NCBI GenBank assembly: GCA_030248065.1
Contig: JASAMV010001308.1
Span: 27,481 to 91,480, forward strand
Direction: 5' to 3'
DNA length: 64,000 nucleotides
DNA from: Rhynchonema sp. JSB1_4
Lineage: Eukaryota; Nematoda; Chromadorea; Monhysterida; Xyalidae
The notes beneath the pieces were generated by a model. The model was not told the origin of the DNA and ran no database searches. It saw nothing but the letters and a program-made list of their open reading frames with translations. Shown here piece by piece: positions 10,640 through 23,600 of this stretch (position 1 is the first letter of the stretch; each line of letters opens with the position of its first letter). The position numbers were made by a program, and so were the translations under genes.

Positions 10640-10945
10640 ACGACTACTTTGGCGGGGCGGGTAGGGTACATAGGAGGAAAATTCGGGGCGGGTAGGGGCT
10701 AGTGTACCTGGAATTTTTTGGGGGGAGGAGGGAAGACTTTTCGGGGCGGGTTGTGTACCATATAACTTTTTTCGGATGCCTTTTTATGTGCTGTAAAAGG
10801 GGTGTGCAGTTTGTTGCACGTTTAAGGGTTAAGGTCATTTTTGACCGGAAAATGGGCATCTTGAGGATAGAAATAGGGGCGGGTTGGGTAGGGTACTGTA
10901 CCAGGTGGGGCGGGTAGGGGTAGTCTACCAGGTCGGGCGGGCACG
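10640..10945. repeat. GGCGGGTAGGGTAC repeat cluster
   Basis: GGCGGGGCGGGTAGGG, GGGGCGGGTTGTGTACC, GGGCGGGTTGGGTAGGG and GGGGCGGGTAGGGG recur at roughly 65 to 150-base spacing, several followed by a CTGTACCAGG word. Related to the clusters at 6178 and 8425. Confidence 0.55.
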
Positions 10946-11258
10946 ATGCCATTGGGGGACCTCCCTCCCCATCCCCCAAGCCACGGCACTGCTCACGATC
11001 ATATCGCATGTCACCAGTCATTTTACATTCAATTGCAAACGTTGGGATCCTGTTGCTTTCCTTTAACTATTGTGCTATTACGTGACTACATAGTGTTTGT
11101 TTTCTCAAAAATTAACATGGAAAGGCACGCCCTCCTCACTCTACGTATATGATCTATGACCAAAAAGTCCTTTTTTCACACCCGATGATGGGCGCTATCC
11201 ATCTACTGCATGTATTGTTTTACGTATCGACAATGTCCCTAGCTACACATATACGATT

Positions 11259-11271
11259 GTGACTTTTCCAG
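11259..11271 (+). promoter_or_regulatory. Acceptor-like site 46 nt before AKAP1 ATG
   Basis: GTGACTTTTCCAG ends 46 bases before the AKAP1 start codon. It could be the acceptor of a 5' untranslated intron or a spliced-leader trans-splice site. The sequence alone cannot tell which. Confidence 0.4.
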
Positions 11272-11317
11272 TGCACAAATTGCTGCCAGCCACAATATCA
11301 TAGTATGGTGGCGTGAG

Positions 11318-11659
11318 ATGTCGTCGCCAGCAGCCAGCAGTAATCGTCAGATACAAGCGATCGTGTTCGCGGGCATCGCAGCCGCGGCCGCCGCCTGTGC
11401 CTATTTCTATTGGTTCGACCATCGCCGCAAGCGACGCGTCGAGATCGACAACAAGAAGTCGCCCTCCAGTGAAACATCATCGCAAAACAAACAACCGAAC
11501 AACAAATCCAACTGCAACAACAGCGGTGAGACGGTGAAAGCGGGAAGCAAGGACAAGCTCAAGTCCATCTACGATCATCACGATATTGAGACCATGAATA
11601 GAGGTGGACGACGCAATTATCGACACGAACAACAACAACAGCACAGGGCTGAAATGCAG
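11318..11659 (+). CDS. AKAP1: AKAP1 exon 1: signal anchor
   Basis: Encodes residues 1-114. An alanine-rich hydrophobic stretch with FAGIAAAAAACAYFYWF is followed by a basic cluster, as expected for insertion in the mitochondrial outer membrane with the bulk in the cytosol. The donor is CAG/GTCGGT, phase 0. Confidence 0.85.
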
Positions 11660-14600
11660 GTCGGTAGATTTATTTGCGGTATTTACACACACACACGCTT
11701 GTTTTGTAAATATTATTTTATCTTGATTGGAAGAGTTTTTCTCAACCCCATTTGAGTTTTCCTTGAATGTCTTACAATCAGGCTTGTTGTGATTTTGTTG
11801 ATAAAAAGCAACTCCCACTGTTGTTATATTTTCAGATTCAACCAATGCCGGAGTCAATGGAGCACGTGAAGAACAAATCACTGAACAACTCCAATAAACA
11901 ACAACACCAATCACCCAACAACACCGCCAAGGACAACAACACCAACAAATTGACCGGTTCGCCGCATTTCGAGCTGCTCAGCAACGACTCGACGGATGTG
12001 CACAATTTGAGTTGGTCGGAGGAAGTGGAGCGTGCGAGTGCCGCCGCAGCAGCAGCACAACAACAGCAACAACAACACGAGAACAACAGTGCAGCGGACA
12101 CAACAACAACACCGCACAACAGCAGCAAGGACAGTTGTGACGACAGCACGCCGCCGACACGCATGACCGGCGGCATGTCACCGTACGACCGACGCGCCAT
12201 GGACAGAGTGTTGCAGATGCGATCAATGGTCGTCAGTCCGTCAGCGCTCAAGAAACAACAACACAACAACAACAACACTCAACAGCAACAACAACAGCGT
12301 AATTCGTACGGCTACAACAACAGCTACAGACAACATCGCTACAACATCAGCTTCAGTCAGAACGACCACTCCAACTACTACCATAGGAGAAACAACAACA
12401 CCAGCAACGGCGCGTCCGCATTCCGTAGCGTTGAGAGTCCGTCACAAGTGTCAGAGCCGCGCAGTGAGGTGGGTCAGGGCAGGGGACCTGGTTTGCTTTC
12501 ATAGAACTCGTGTTTATGGCCTCAATTGACGATGTGTTGGGTCACGAGAGTTGTTTGTTGTTATTCTGTGTGTCTGTGTTTCAGTCTGTGTCTGTGTATC
12601 CATCTGGTTGTAATAACCGTTTATGCAGCCAAAGTCCAGCGTTCTCCAAAACACAACCGTTCGTTATGTGAACCTTGCCTGGTCCAATCCAACCGGCGCT
12701 GTTTTGATGTTTTGTTTTTCGGTCTCTGGCATTATGTTGAATGATTGATTGCGAAAAACACGTTGCACGCCCAAACGTGACTGGCTGTTTTGGATGGCTC
12801 ATGATTTCGTTTATTTTTTTTAAACATCCACACTGCTCCTTATGGATGACCTTGAATGCGCGTAATGCAATCAATTACGAGTGTCAAGTCAAATGTACTG
12901 TTGTACATGTGCTGTCTTGAGTCTCTTTGGCAGCAAACTTGGATGGAAGTTAGCTGTGACACACCAACGGAACTTGAATTATGACAATGTTTGGCATTTG
13001 TTGCAATTTGCAAAAAAATGACGAAATTGTTTCTGGGCTGGTTTTCTTGACTTTCCCACGAATAGGGATTTGAGTTTCGGTTTGTGTTTTCTTTCGTAAT
13101 TGAAAACTTGCAAAAAACTGACTGTCACGAAGCCACACAGGCAATACAAGCCAATTTGTTTCCTCGTGTGCGCATGTCGTGTTTGGGGGTGCTCATTATT
13201 ACAGTACTCCTGCAGCATACCATACCAAGGGGCCCATGGGTGATTGCCGCAACTGTACGTGTACATCACACAAATGATTAACGATCATGCGCTATTTTCA
13301 CGCGTGAAACTTTCCAAGACAAATATGCTCATTTTGTTTTACCGTTTCATACAATAATGATCATAACCCGCTTACTTCACGGTGATGGCTGGGCACAGAC
13401 CTGACTACAATAATATGACGACTGGGGCTGGCCGCATGGTTTTCCCAGTATGTGTCGTGAATGCATCAACAAATTACAGTTCGCGTGAGACGTCCTATGG
13501 CACAGTATGCGCGGCATGATGTTTGTGCATGATAGGGTACATGCGATGATTGCAGCCATAAGTACGCATCATGGCTTAACTGTCTGTGTGTGTGTGGCAT
13601 GCAGTGTGCTCTGTGCTGGTATCCATCCAAGTAAGTTCACATGCGCAGCACGTTTACAGTGTTTCTCCACATGTACGACGCAATGTATGTACGTGCGTGT
13701 TGCACATAAATGCAATAAACTGTCTGTCGTCTTGTCTCCGTTGACGATCATCGTCGCAACACTCCTGTCGTATGTACATATGCTCTCGAAACTGTGCATT
13801 GAATGGGGATGTGTGCGCGTATGTATGCGTTACGGATGAAAAAACGGTTTCTTTTCGTGAAAAAAAACCGAAATTTAACTAAAAGACCGGGTCCATCTTG
13901 AGGAAAAACCTCAGCTGCCGGGAACATCGGTTGAATTTCGCAAAATTTGGCAATTTTTGTCGAAATATTTTCTTCAGACCCACTTTGGTCGGAAGTTCGT
14001 GATGTAATTATGCACTGTTTTGATGATAATGACTGAGTAACTACGATTTGACACCATACTATTGTCTGTACGAACATTAAAAGTCTTTGAAAACACCGTA
14101 TTTTGAGTTGCCCTATCCTTCTACACAGCATTTCTTTATCGTTTTTTTTCGCTTTTTTGGTTTGTTTCACAAAATATAAAAACCGGTTCTTGAGTAAGTG
14201 TATACAGCGGTGCTGTATTCATTCTTCCTAATCGCCAGATCTGATCGAGAAACGAGCGATGTGGGCTGTCATTTAACACAAATGTGTTACTAGTACGTTA
14301 CGAGGATTGATTGTCTGGGCACTGCACTGTGCGTTTGTCATCGGCTTGTTGCACTTATTGGTCTTTTATGCTAGCATGACTTGCAAAGCAAAGCATCTTT
14401 AGTCTGATGTATAGCTGGTCAGGCAACTCGAGCTCGCTGCCCGGAAATATCAACCTGGGGGAGGGCATGACCAAAATGTTTGCCAGCACATTAAAAACGC
14501 GTTCTTTGCATTTTTGGGTAGCGCTAGCTAGCAGGCTTTCTGGAGGTATCGTATTTGGTATGTAGCTCGAGCTACATAGCTGCCCAGCTGTGGGTAGGGT

Positions 14601-17600
14601 TAGAGAGGTGTCGGGTCCGGGTGTCGAGCGCCAAAAAAGTGTGGGTGTCGGGTGTCGTTTTTTTGGAACCTGACAGCCGACACCCGACACTTACAGTTCA
14701 AAACATCAGTTTTACTAAAAGAAGAATTTTGAGGTAAAATTTTCTTCGAACCAAATATTTCCGAAGACGCAGAATGTAACATTTTAATGTTTATTTCGTG
14801 TGAAAATGATCAAAAAACAAAGAAAGTGGGTATGGATTTCCTTGCGTGTTGCTTTCTTTCCACAAATATGTGCGTCAACCCTGCCTGACCTGCCCTGGTG
14901 GGCGGCGAAAATATGTAAATACCGTATATGGGTTAAAAAACGATGTCGAATGTACAACGTGGTTGTGGTGCGTTTGCGTGTCTGCCCTGCCGTGTTCGTA
15001 AGTATGGCCATGATTTTGGCCGCATTTTCGTCCAACCCAAACTTAGTTGCAACTGCAAGCAAACAAACTGCGCTTTGATTGATTGTATCAACCGAACGTA
15101 GAGGGGCGATATTTGAAGAGCCAAGAATGCACTGCTTGTGTAAACTTTGCTCTGTCCAAATACAGTCTCCTGATCCAACTGTTACCCATACATTACCTAT
15201 CGCTTACTGCAGACGGTATTTCAATTCGGCTGGGTACTGGGGTAAGGGTGACCCACTGATTGTGTACTCTGGGCTGAAAGGGATCGGACGGATAGAGGAA
15301 TGTGGTTTACTCTGCAGATTACAGGGGACTTGTGGTGTTGGCAGAGGCTAGTTTTGGATTCCGCTGATCTCACTGTGATACGTATGGCATGGCAACTCAT
15401 TATTTTTTAACGCTTCACGAAACACTGTAATCAGATTTAAAAAAATATTCGCAGTCGCATCAAGCACAAATGTTGTGCAAAGATCTTTCTGATGATTATC
15501 ACATGCTGAACGATCGTTGCTTCGCCCGTCGTGGTTGTTTTTGCAGGGACGGTCATAAAATCAAAACGGTGTAATTGTTGTGGGTGATAAGGAAACGTTG
15601 TTTTTTGCGCTCGTGTGGCCCGGAGAGACGGTAATTTTGTTTTTTGCGCGTTCGCAGTGGCCAGCAGAACCAGGTTTATGTTATCGTCTTTGATTAGCAG
15701 ACTGGCGACGGTGCTAATGAGCCGGTTTACGGAGCAAATAATGTTGCTTTTTGACTGGGTGCTGAAGGTGATAACGCTTGTGGCAGGTTTTCGTTATATT
15801 TTGTGCTTTGTTTTTCAATCAACTGTGATGCTTACAGAGACTTGTGCTTCCATAAATTAACAGCTGTTTTATGAAGTGGCGATATTATGTAGTCCAAGAG
15901 ATCAGTGCTGGCCGTGTGGGAGAAATGCCGATGAAAAAGGGGTTTTTTCCCCTAAAAACACAAAAAAGGTTTGGGAGGCCAAAATAAAATAACGGACCGA
16001 TATTTTCCCGGGAATGCCTTTTGAAGGACTTGTCGAGCATAATTCTTTCCCCATGAAGCAATTTTAGACTATATTTTGCTCAAATGTATCCCATCTAAGT
16101 ACATATTTAACAGGCATGGAAAGTATCTGGAAAAAAATACGGAAAATTTCCCGAAAAACCGGTTTTTTTCACTAAAAATATTTTGTCCGGAGAAATTGCA
16201 ACTACATAATACTGTGCGGCCTATCCTAAAGTCACCAACTGCGATTTGGTTCTGGCGGTGGTGGCCACTGTTACAAGTTGGTGTCTGGTGGTACTACTAC
16301 TATGGATGCGGTTTGTTTGTTGTGCTTATCAGATTGTTTGCTGTGCACCTGTCGTTTTTGTTGCATTTGCCATTGCTGCTTTGCTCGGTCTAGTCTGGCT
16401 TGACTGCTGCTTACTTTTCCAAGCACGTCCACTTTATCGTGAAAAGCACGTGATACTGTATATGTGTACCTACGATACGATAGCATGCGGCTTGGAGTAC
16501 TATTGCACACAGCCTGCTGCTGACACCGTCTCCGTTGCACCGCTTTACGTGTTTGTGTGTATGCACGTTAAAATGAACACATTTGCTACGGTTGACGGGG
16601 AACGGTGCATATTGGTTGATCTGCGGGCGCGCGCACTTGAAAAAGCAACGTTTGCACGCGGCTCCGCACACATTTGATTTGATGTACGTATATTTGATCT
16701 CAACTGCCTGATATGTATGTAGGTATGTATGAGATGGTCTTTTCGAATCGAATCAACTCGACGCGGGTAGGCATTTTGTTTACTAGATCTTTTTTTCATA
16801 AAACGACACTGGCGGCAACGTATATGAGACGCTGACAAACACGCCCAAGGTCGATGGCGCACCAGCTCCAGCTGCCAGCAATATTGTGTCTGAATCACAC
16901 TCTCTCACACTGTTTTGAATGGGAGACTTTGTCTATGCCGAGCCGTGTTTTTGCGTGTTTTCGAGAAAAAAGGGGCTCAGTTGCTCGCTGACATTGTGAA
17001 GTGTTTTGTCGTTTTCGGTTGTGCCCAAGCCGAATTGCTTGCATACGCCGATCATGAGTCACTGTGTACTGCTGTTGCGGCACAGAACACAAGCGAATAA
17101 TGTTCTGGGGGGGGGTTTGACCAAGGTATAAAGTACCTACTGTATATGTGCATACGAGCGTGTTTATGTGTTGTGTTTTCTTTTCAACGTATAACGTCAG
17201 CCTGGTATTGGTCGCACAATTACTTTATAAGAATTGGTCAAATTTTTTTCCTGATTCGTAAAGAGGGAAAGTGACGGGGTAATGACGTTGCGGTGCGTGA
17301 TCGCACACAAAGCATGTGGTAAAGAGAATGTTTCAGACCTGCGGCAACGTGGTTGATCTGCCAGATTATTTTCAGCTGAAAATGTTTTGTGAGAATCATA
17401 AATAGCACAGTGGTTAAGAGTGACTGAACGTGAAAATTTAGATGGATTTGATGAATTCTTATATAGTCATTGTGTGACCAATAGCTGGTTCACACAGATA
17501 GTCGGCGGGAACGTTATTCGAATGGTGTGTGAAATGTGGTGCGAAAGGGGTGGGCACATGCGCGGGGATGTTGGGGGAAACTGATGACATTTTGCAAATT

Positions 17601-20600
17601 TAATCACAACTCACAAGCATACCAATACGGAAGTGTGGGCATACAGTGTAATGTAAACCGTTGCTTTTTATGGTGGTCAATGAATCTTTCTCCCAAGTCG
17701 CACACATCTTCGTGCCAGGCGAGTGATTGAGGCAATAAGACGACAAGTGCACGCACCTGAGCAACTGCCCTGTGTGGGTATACACTCACTCGCTACCAGC
17801 CAACTCAACCAACAGTCAATTGTGTTTGCACAGAGTTTGGCGGTTGAAGTACCGACATAAATGTTGTGTGCACCCATGTTGTAAACATGGCCACAATTAT
17901 ACACACACAAGTGTGTATGTATATAATACACTACGCGCCACTGTGCCGCAGCTGCATTTATGGTGTGCAAGCTGTAACAGTGTGGCGGTCAGTCATTGTT
18001 GTACATATGTAATGTTCAAGTTCATGCCAGTTGTTGTTTGGCTGGGTGGGACGGGGCAGTTTGGTTTTTGGCGCAATACTCGCCGCAGCACAATATCAGC
18101 GCCATATGTCACCATCACGGACTTTTTGCGATGTTGTGTGTAGGTTCTGGTTGTTGTTTGTTGCGTGTACTGCGCGTGTGTAGTGCGGTGCTGCGGCGAC
18201 ATACCACATAGTTGCTGGCACAATATTGTCGCTCCATTCTTGGTTTTTTTGGCAACAAACCAAACGCACACGTTGCCTCGTCTGATGCCCCCGGGGCTGG
18301 CCACTCACGCAGACGCACGTTCTACGCTTCTGCCCAGAAGCTTGCTATATTGTTTTATTTACCACCAAATGCCAGATCAAATTGTGTACCCCATCTTCAA
18401 ATAGACGATTCACCGCAAAAGACGTGGTGCGTTGGCGTTGCGCTGTCTGTCAGTATGCACATTCACGGTGGCAGTAGACATGATCAGGAGAACGGGTGGT
18501 AGCCGAGACCTCACACAATCATTCATGGTGGTCTTTTGCGTTATTGTTGGTTATCATTGTTAATGACATGCACATATGTTGTGCCAATTGTGGTGACAGT
18601 TGCGTTATTTGTGCGCCTGATCAGTCAAGCGTGCGCGGTTCATCGGCTTAAAATAATGATGTCAACGCAACTTTTATCGCGTTCATTTGGGCTGGTGCCG
18701 CCGCGCTATATTGTTCACGCATCCATGCGTTGCGTTTGCATGGTGGAGAGACAGCCAGCTGCGTAGCGTAGAATACGAATCGCAGGTAGTGGCCTTAACA
18801 ACAATAACATTACCCTGATTGGGTTCGACTGTATCAAAAATGCACTCTATAAAGTTTACACTGATTGAGCACAACTGGCCTGCGTTTGCAGGTACAAATT
18901 GTGTGTAGTTACACGCACCTCATTATGTGTGAGCTGCTGACTTGGGGTTATGGATGGGGATTGTCAAATGTGGCAGGCAGCCAGAGATACATACTGACTG
19001 GCAAGCAGGTGCAAGTTCTCAGTTGTTCGTCACTGCACTGTTCGTTTGTCTGCCAGCGTGTGCATTGCTGCGCTGCTGTTGACGTTGAGGCACGACACCT
19101 GCTTGGGGGCCAATCGAAAAGTCGTTAACGCAAATGGCTAGTGATGGTCGTCAGCGCCGCCAGAATAAAGCAGCCCTAAATGAGCGCGATGAAATACCAA
19201 AGGCTGTGTTGACGATGTGCTGTCATGTCAGTGCAGTTTTAGGGGGAGGGGCCCTTTTTCTTTGGTGCACTAAGTTTTTCCCGACCATGACCATGGCACA
19301 CCACCTGCTGTGACTGGTCCACTCATTCCCATCCGGATACTCGACGTTCCCAAATTTTTGCCTAAAATAGTCGTTTTAGGCAATTGTCAAAATCGCGCGT
19401 GCCCTGTTTCCAGCAGAATTGTGGCAAAAGCACTCAAAAGGTAATTTTTTCATTTTAAGAAATGACTTCTCCCAAATTGGGTGGTAGCCTACCCACTCGG
19501 AGGTACGATAATTTCCCTCGGAAAGTAGTGAGGGTTGAGGGAACGCTAACTTCCCCTCCAACGAGGAACTTCTCTGATGTGCGTTGTTTACATGGATATA
19601 AACTCCTTCTTCGTATGACAAAGGACAGCCCAGGTGTACGCACAGTCACTTTCGTAAATTAATGCCTCGTTTCAATTCAGTTTAGTAATTTTTGCCCAGG
19701 ATCATGCACTAACATAAGGCTCTCATGACAAGTCACCTAAGCGCAGCTGGATCTTGAAAACATTAGTTGATTATTTTTGCTTTCCGTTGTGTTCCAACAG
19801 CTTTATTATGCATGTGACAGGTATGTTTCGCTGTTACTATTGTGTATATGGCGTCGCCTTTTCTGCGAATGCCTTTGTCCCCGCCACAGCTTATGGATTA
19901 GCTGCGCAGCTTTATGCAGCAGGTATTTTAGTGTATCGCACATGAACATGCATATAGTTACAGTACAATAGCAATGCAATTTCATACCAGGTATGCATTA
20001 TACCGCATACATACCGTGCACATACGCATAATCACGGATGTTGTATGCACGTTCTTGCTTTCTTGCTTGCCTTGTGACTGTCTACATGGAGCACGGAGTA
20101 CAAAAAGACCTGGCACATACATACCTTTGCGCGTGCTTGCTCCGGACGGGCTGCGGGTTTATGCAGTATGTAAGTAGCCAGTGGTGGACCGACCCGGGCC
20201 CGTGTGTTTGGTACTGTAGCTGAGCTTCTGTGCGCGCGTACAGTCTATTTGTTTCGCATACGCCTGCATCGGCACTGCCCACGTATCCAGTGGTCAGAAA
20301 GTACTTCCCCTCCTGCGTATAACTTGCAGAGCTCATACCTATCAGTGTGATGCGTTCGATTTTCGGGGTGAACTGTTCGCAAGATTTGTCACGGTATGCT
20401 GTAGGTGACGTAATGCTAACGGTCATAATGCTACTGTATTGCACGCCGCTTGATGCGTGTGTCAGAGCAGCCGCATAACATGCATACCGGGCTTTCTTCC
20501 ATTATTTGACGATTGAAACATCAGCCGCACGGCTTGACCGTTGGTATAGCCTGCAGGGCACCATTACAAAGCTTGTAAACAGTTTACCACGAAAATTGAA

Positions 20601-23600
20601 CACAGCACACGAATGGCGCGCAAGTTACGTGGGGGAAGTACTTTCTGACCACTCTATGCATTCGTAGGTACATGTATGAGCGAGTGCACCACAGCGCAAA
20701 AGGCGTGGGTGTGCTTGCTGCGCCGTGCGACTGGCTGTGAGCGTTTTCATGAATGGAGCTGCCGCTATACCGCGACTTGTGCAGACGCGGTCTTATACGT
20801 ACGGGCCCCCGTGCACGTACATACATACGTACGCATCCATATGTGTGTGTGCATGTTCTTGCTTGGTCGGTGTCGGTCGTGATAAAAGAAAACGAGCGCC
20901 TCGGCTGGCTCCCCCCTTCATTGATTGTATTTTCGCGTGCGTGCTGACGACATTGAACTTCCACGCCCTTAGTGGTACACACGTATACGTACGCTATCAT
21001 ATCACGTGGTGTGAGCACCATATAGCTGGCAATACTGTATATGTCCAGCAAATATTAAACGGACTTGAACATACAAAGCTGTGTGTGTATCTCTGTGCCC
21101 ACGCACAAACACAAGCTCTGTTCCACTGTGGTGGCGGCTGCTGCTTGTGCATAAACCAACCTGTGCGTGGAAAACGCCTGCCCGTTTCTGTTCATGCTGA
21201 ATGTTTGACGCAACTTACATAATTTGATCATCTGTTTGTGTATACCTATGTCCTCTCATCTGTGTCCGCGTATTTGCAGAACCACACAGCAGCAATCTTA
21301 TATTGTTTACCGCCCACGAAACTCAGCATCATAATAATCTGCCATCCCACTAATTCACGTATCTATAATCGAGCGAGCGTTGCGTTGATTGTCTAACGAA
21401 CGAGCCAGTCAACGAGTACAGCAGTAGCAATTGTGTATTGTCGTCGTCTCGTCACATTGAGTGCGGGCGCTGCCTGCCCCCGTCACAATCCGACAACATT
21501 CATCTCTGCACTACGGAAATCGACCATTTGCACTCGGTGTTCTGCGTGCTTTGCGATCAGGTGCACATCATAATGACTGGCCGACGGACAGCAACGGCAG
21601 CCGACAAACAGAAACAGCAGCAGCCGGAGATTGCCGTCGTGACGGTGGACGTCGATGGGGCCATGCCGAGCACGTCGAAGACACCCGACCCACCCATGGT
21701 ACGGTCGCTCGTCGAATATTGCGTGCCCCCGGCACGAAAGCGTGTAGAGTGGAACGCATACTTGCAATTCACACAATGCTGAGTGGTTGTGATGCCACCA
21801 TCGTGGGTGGCGCGTGGGTTGAGTGATTGAGGTTGACTGACTTGCGAATATTGTTTTTTTGTGACGGAATTGATGGTTTGATGTGACGGCGTATTCAACT
21901 GATTGTAATGTATGGAGGTTGGAGACTGGCTGGTTGAATGACGTATTTTTTGGGGTTACGTTTTCCAATATGTTAGCTGGGTGCGAATTTTGTCAACTTT
22001 GATTACCTGGTGTGCCCACATTCAAAACGACTGAACATAACATTCGCCTGCGTTTTTGCGCGTCTGGTTTGACGCATTTGCGTTTACTACTTACAAAATA
22101 GCAGATTATCAATCAAACAGCGCGCTCAACTGAGTAACTGAAAGACCAAGTGAATCTGTTTTGGTGAACGGTGAGTACCGCTCATAAATTGCAGACATAG
22201 TGGTTGTTGAAATGAAATAAAGGTGTGCTGCGCTTGTACATGTATGATGATGGTGTCGTGCAAGTGTAATACGTGTTTTGACTCGCTGAGTTGTTTCAAG
22301 AATTTCCAAGTAAATTTTCACATTTTATTCAATCAAAATACACCGCATGTTGATCCCCTGCTGGTCTGTGATGCAGCTATGCACGCACGATACGACATCA
22401 AAGCACAAAAGTGAGTCGCACTGTATTCTGGGTCGATGATGATAACACACACGCACCAAAACAATTGTGCAAAGTTGATTAAAGCCATCAATTGATTGGC
22501 ATGCCATGCGAATTGGTGTGAATCCAACAAAAACTAGCTGACCTCAATTGTGTCTCGCGATAATGTGTGTTGTTTCATGATTATCAGGCAGGTGCGTACA
22601 TAAACAAATTATGTGTATAGCGCTCTAAACGGTCACGCCAAACATTTTGGTGCTACCGTATATGTAGTTTTATTGTTGTGTTTGATAATTGTCTGTTTAT
22701 TGCCTGGGCACAATAGAAAAATCTTGTAAAACTACGGGACTTTGTCACAATGAACTTGAAGTCGGCGTGAGTGTTGTGGATCAGGATGTGGACACGGCTG
22801 TGCAAATTTAGCGTGAGTTTGCGTTGCGTCTGCTGGCTAAGTCCAACAGTGGACGCCAAATCGTTTTCTGCCAACTGCAGATGGCCACATTATGTACAGT
22901 ACCGCGCGCACGAGCGCAAACACTGTTCGTACCTACAGGGGGCGCGTGATGCGTGGTGCTGATGCCGTGAGCCCCGAATCGTATTCGTCCAACTCAATGG
23001 CAATGTTTTGCAGGCGTCAGCAGACAGCGGTCGTGGTGGGTCGTCAGGCGTGCCGTCGTCAATGTCGCCGGTTGACGAGCTTGCCGAGTTCCAGCCGATG
23101 CCCATCTACGAGTTCGAAATCCCGCAGACGCTCGTCGGCCTGGTCATAGGCATCAAGGGCATGACCGTCAGGGAGCTGCAGGAGAAGTCCAACTGTCGTA
23201 TGACCATCAGACGCAGTCATCCGAGTGCGCGCGAGGGATATCAGATATGTACTGTCGAAGGTGGGCGTTCGGTTGATTGCGACACGGCTTTTTAGGTTTT
23301 GTTGTTTAGTTTTTGCTGCTCCAAAGGCGAGATCATGCTCAGCCAGTTCGGATCTTTTTCGAAATTTTGGGTCAGATGACAACTGGATTGGGCCGGTATA
23401 ACTCTATTGAATTTACAATCTCGATTCAGCCACCTCGTTTCCCAGAAGAGAGTTATGGAGAACGAAGCTTGTTTTTCTTTCTTATTTCCCAACGAGATGT
23501 TCCCTTTTTTGCAGGACTTCGTGACAACATCAATTACTGTATGCAGTTGCTGAGGAGAAAGTTCCCGCTGCAACGATTCCCCGAACTGAATTTGTCGCCG

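Larger units (their letters stand above)
12469..23013. other. AKAP1 intron 2, about 10.5 kb
   Basis: Between the linker exon and the KH exon. It holds family B repeat copies (13,836 and 15,925), an inverted-repeat arm at 14,586, and the candidate alternative first exon at 21,573. No other gene is supported on either strand; the long open frames are cysteine and histidine-rich products of GT/AC-rich sequence. Confidence 0.7.

Noticed and set aside
11838..12278. Minus-strand frames with Cys/Leu/Val runs
   Set aside because: Antisense of the AKAP1 Q/N-rich exon.
22377..22410. Mini-exon candidate with GATGCAG acceptor and GTGAGT donor in AKAP1 intron 2
   Set aside because: It is 34 bases long and would break the phase-0 junction between exons 2 and 3.
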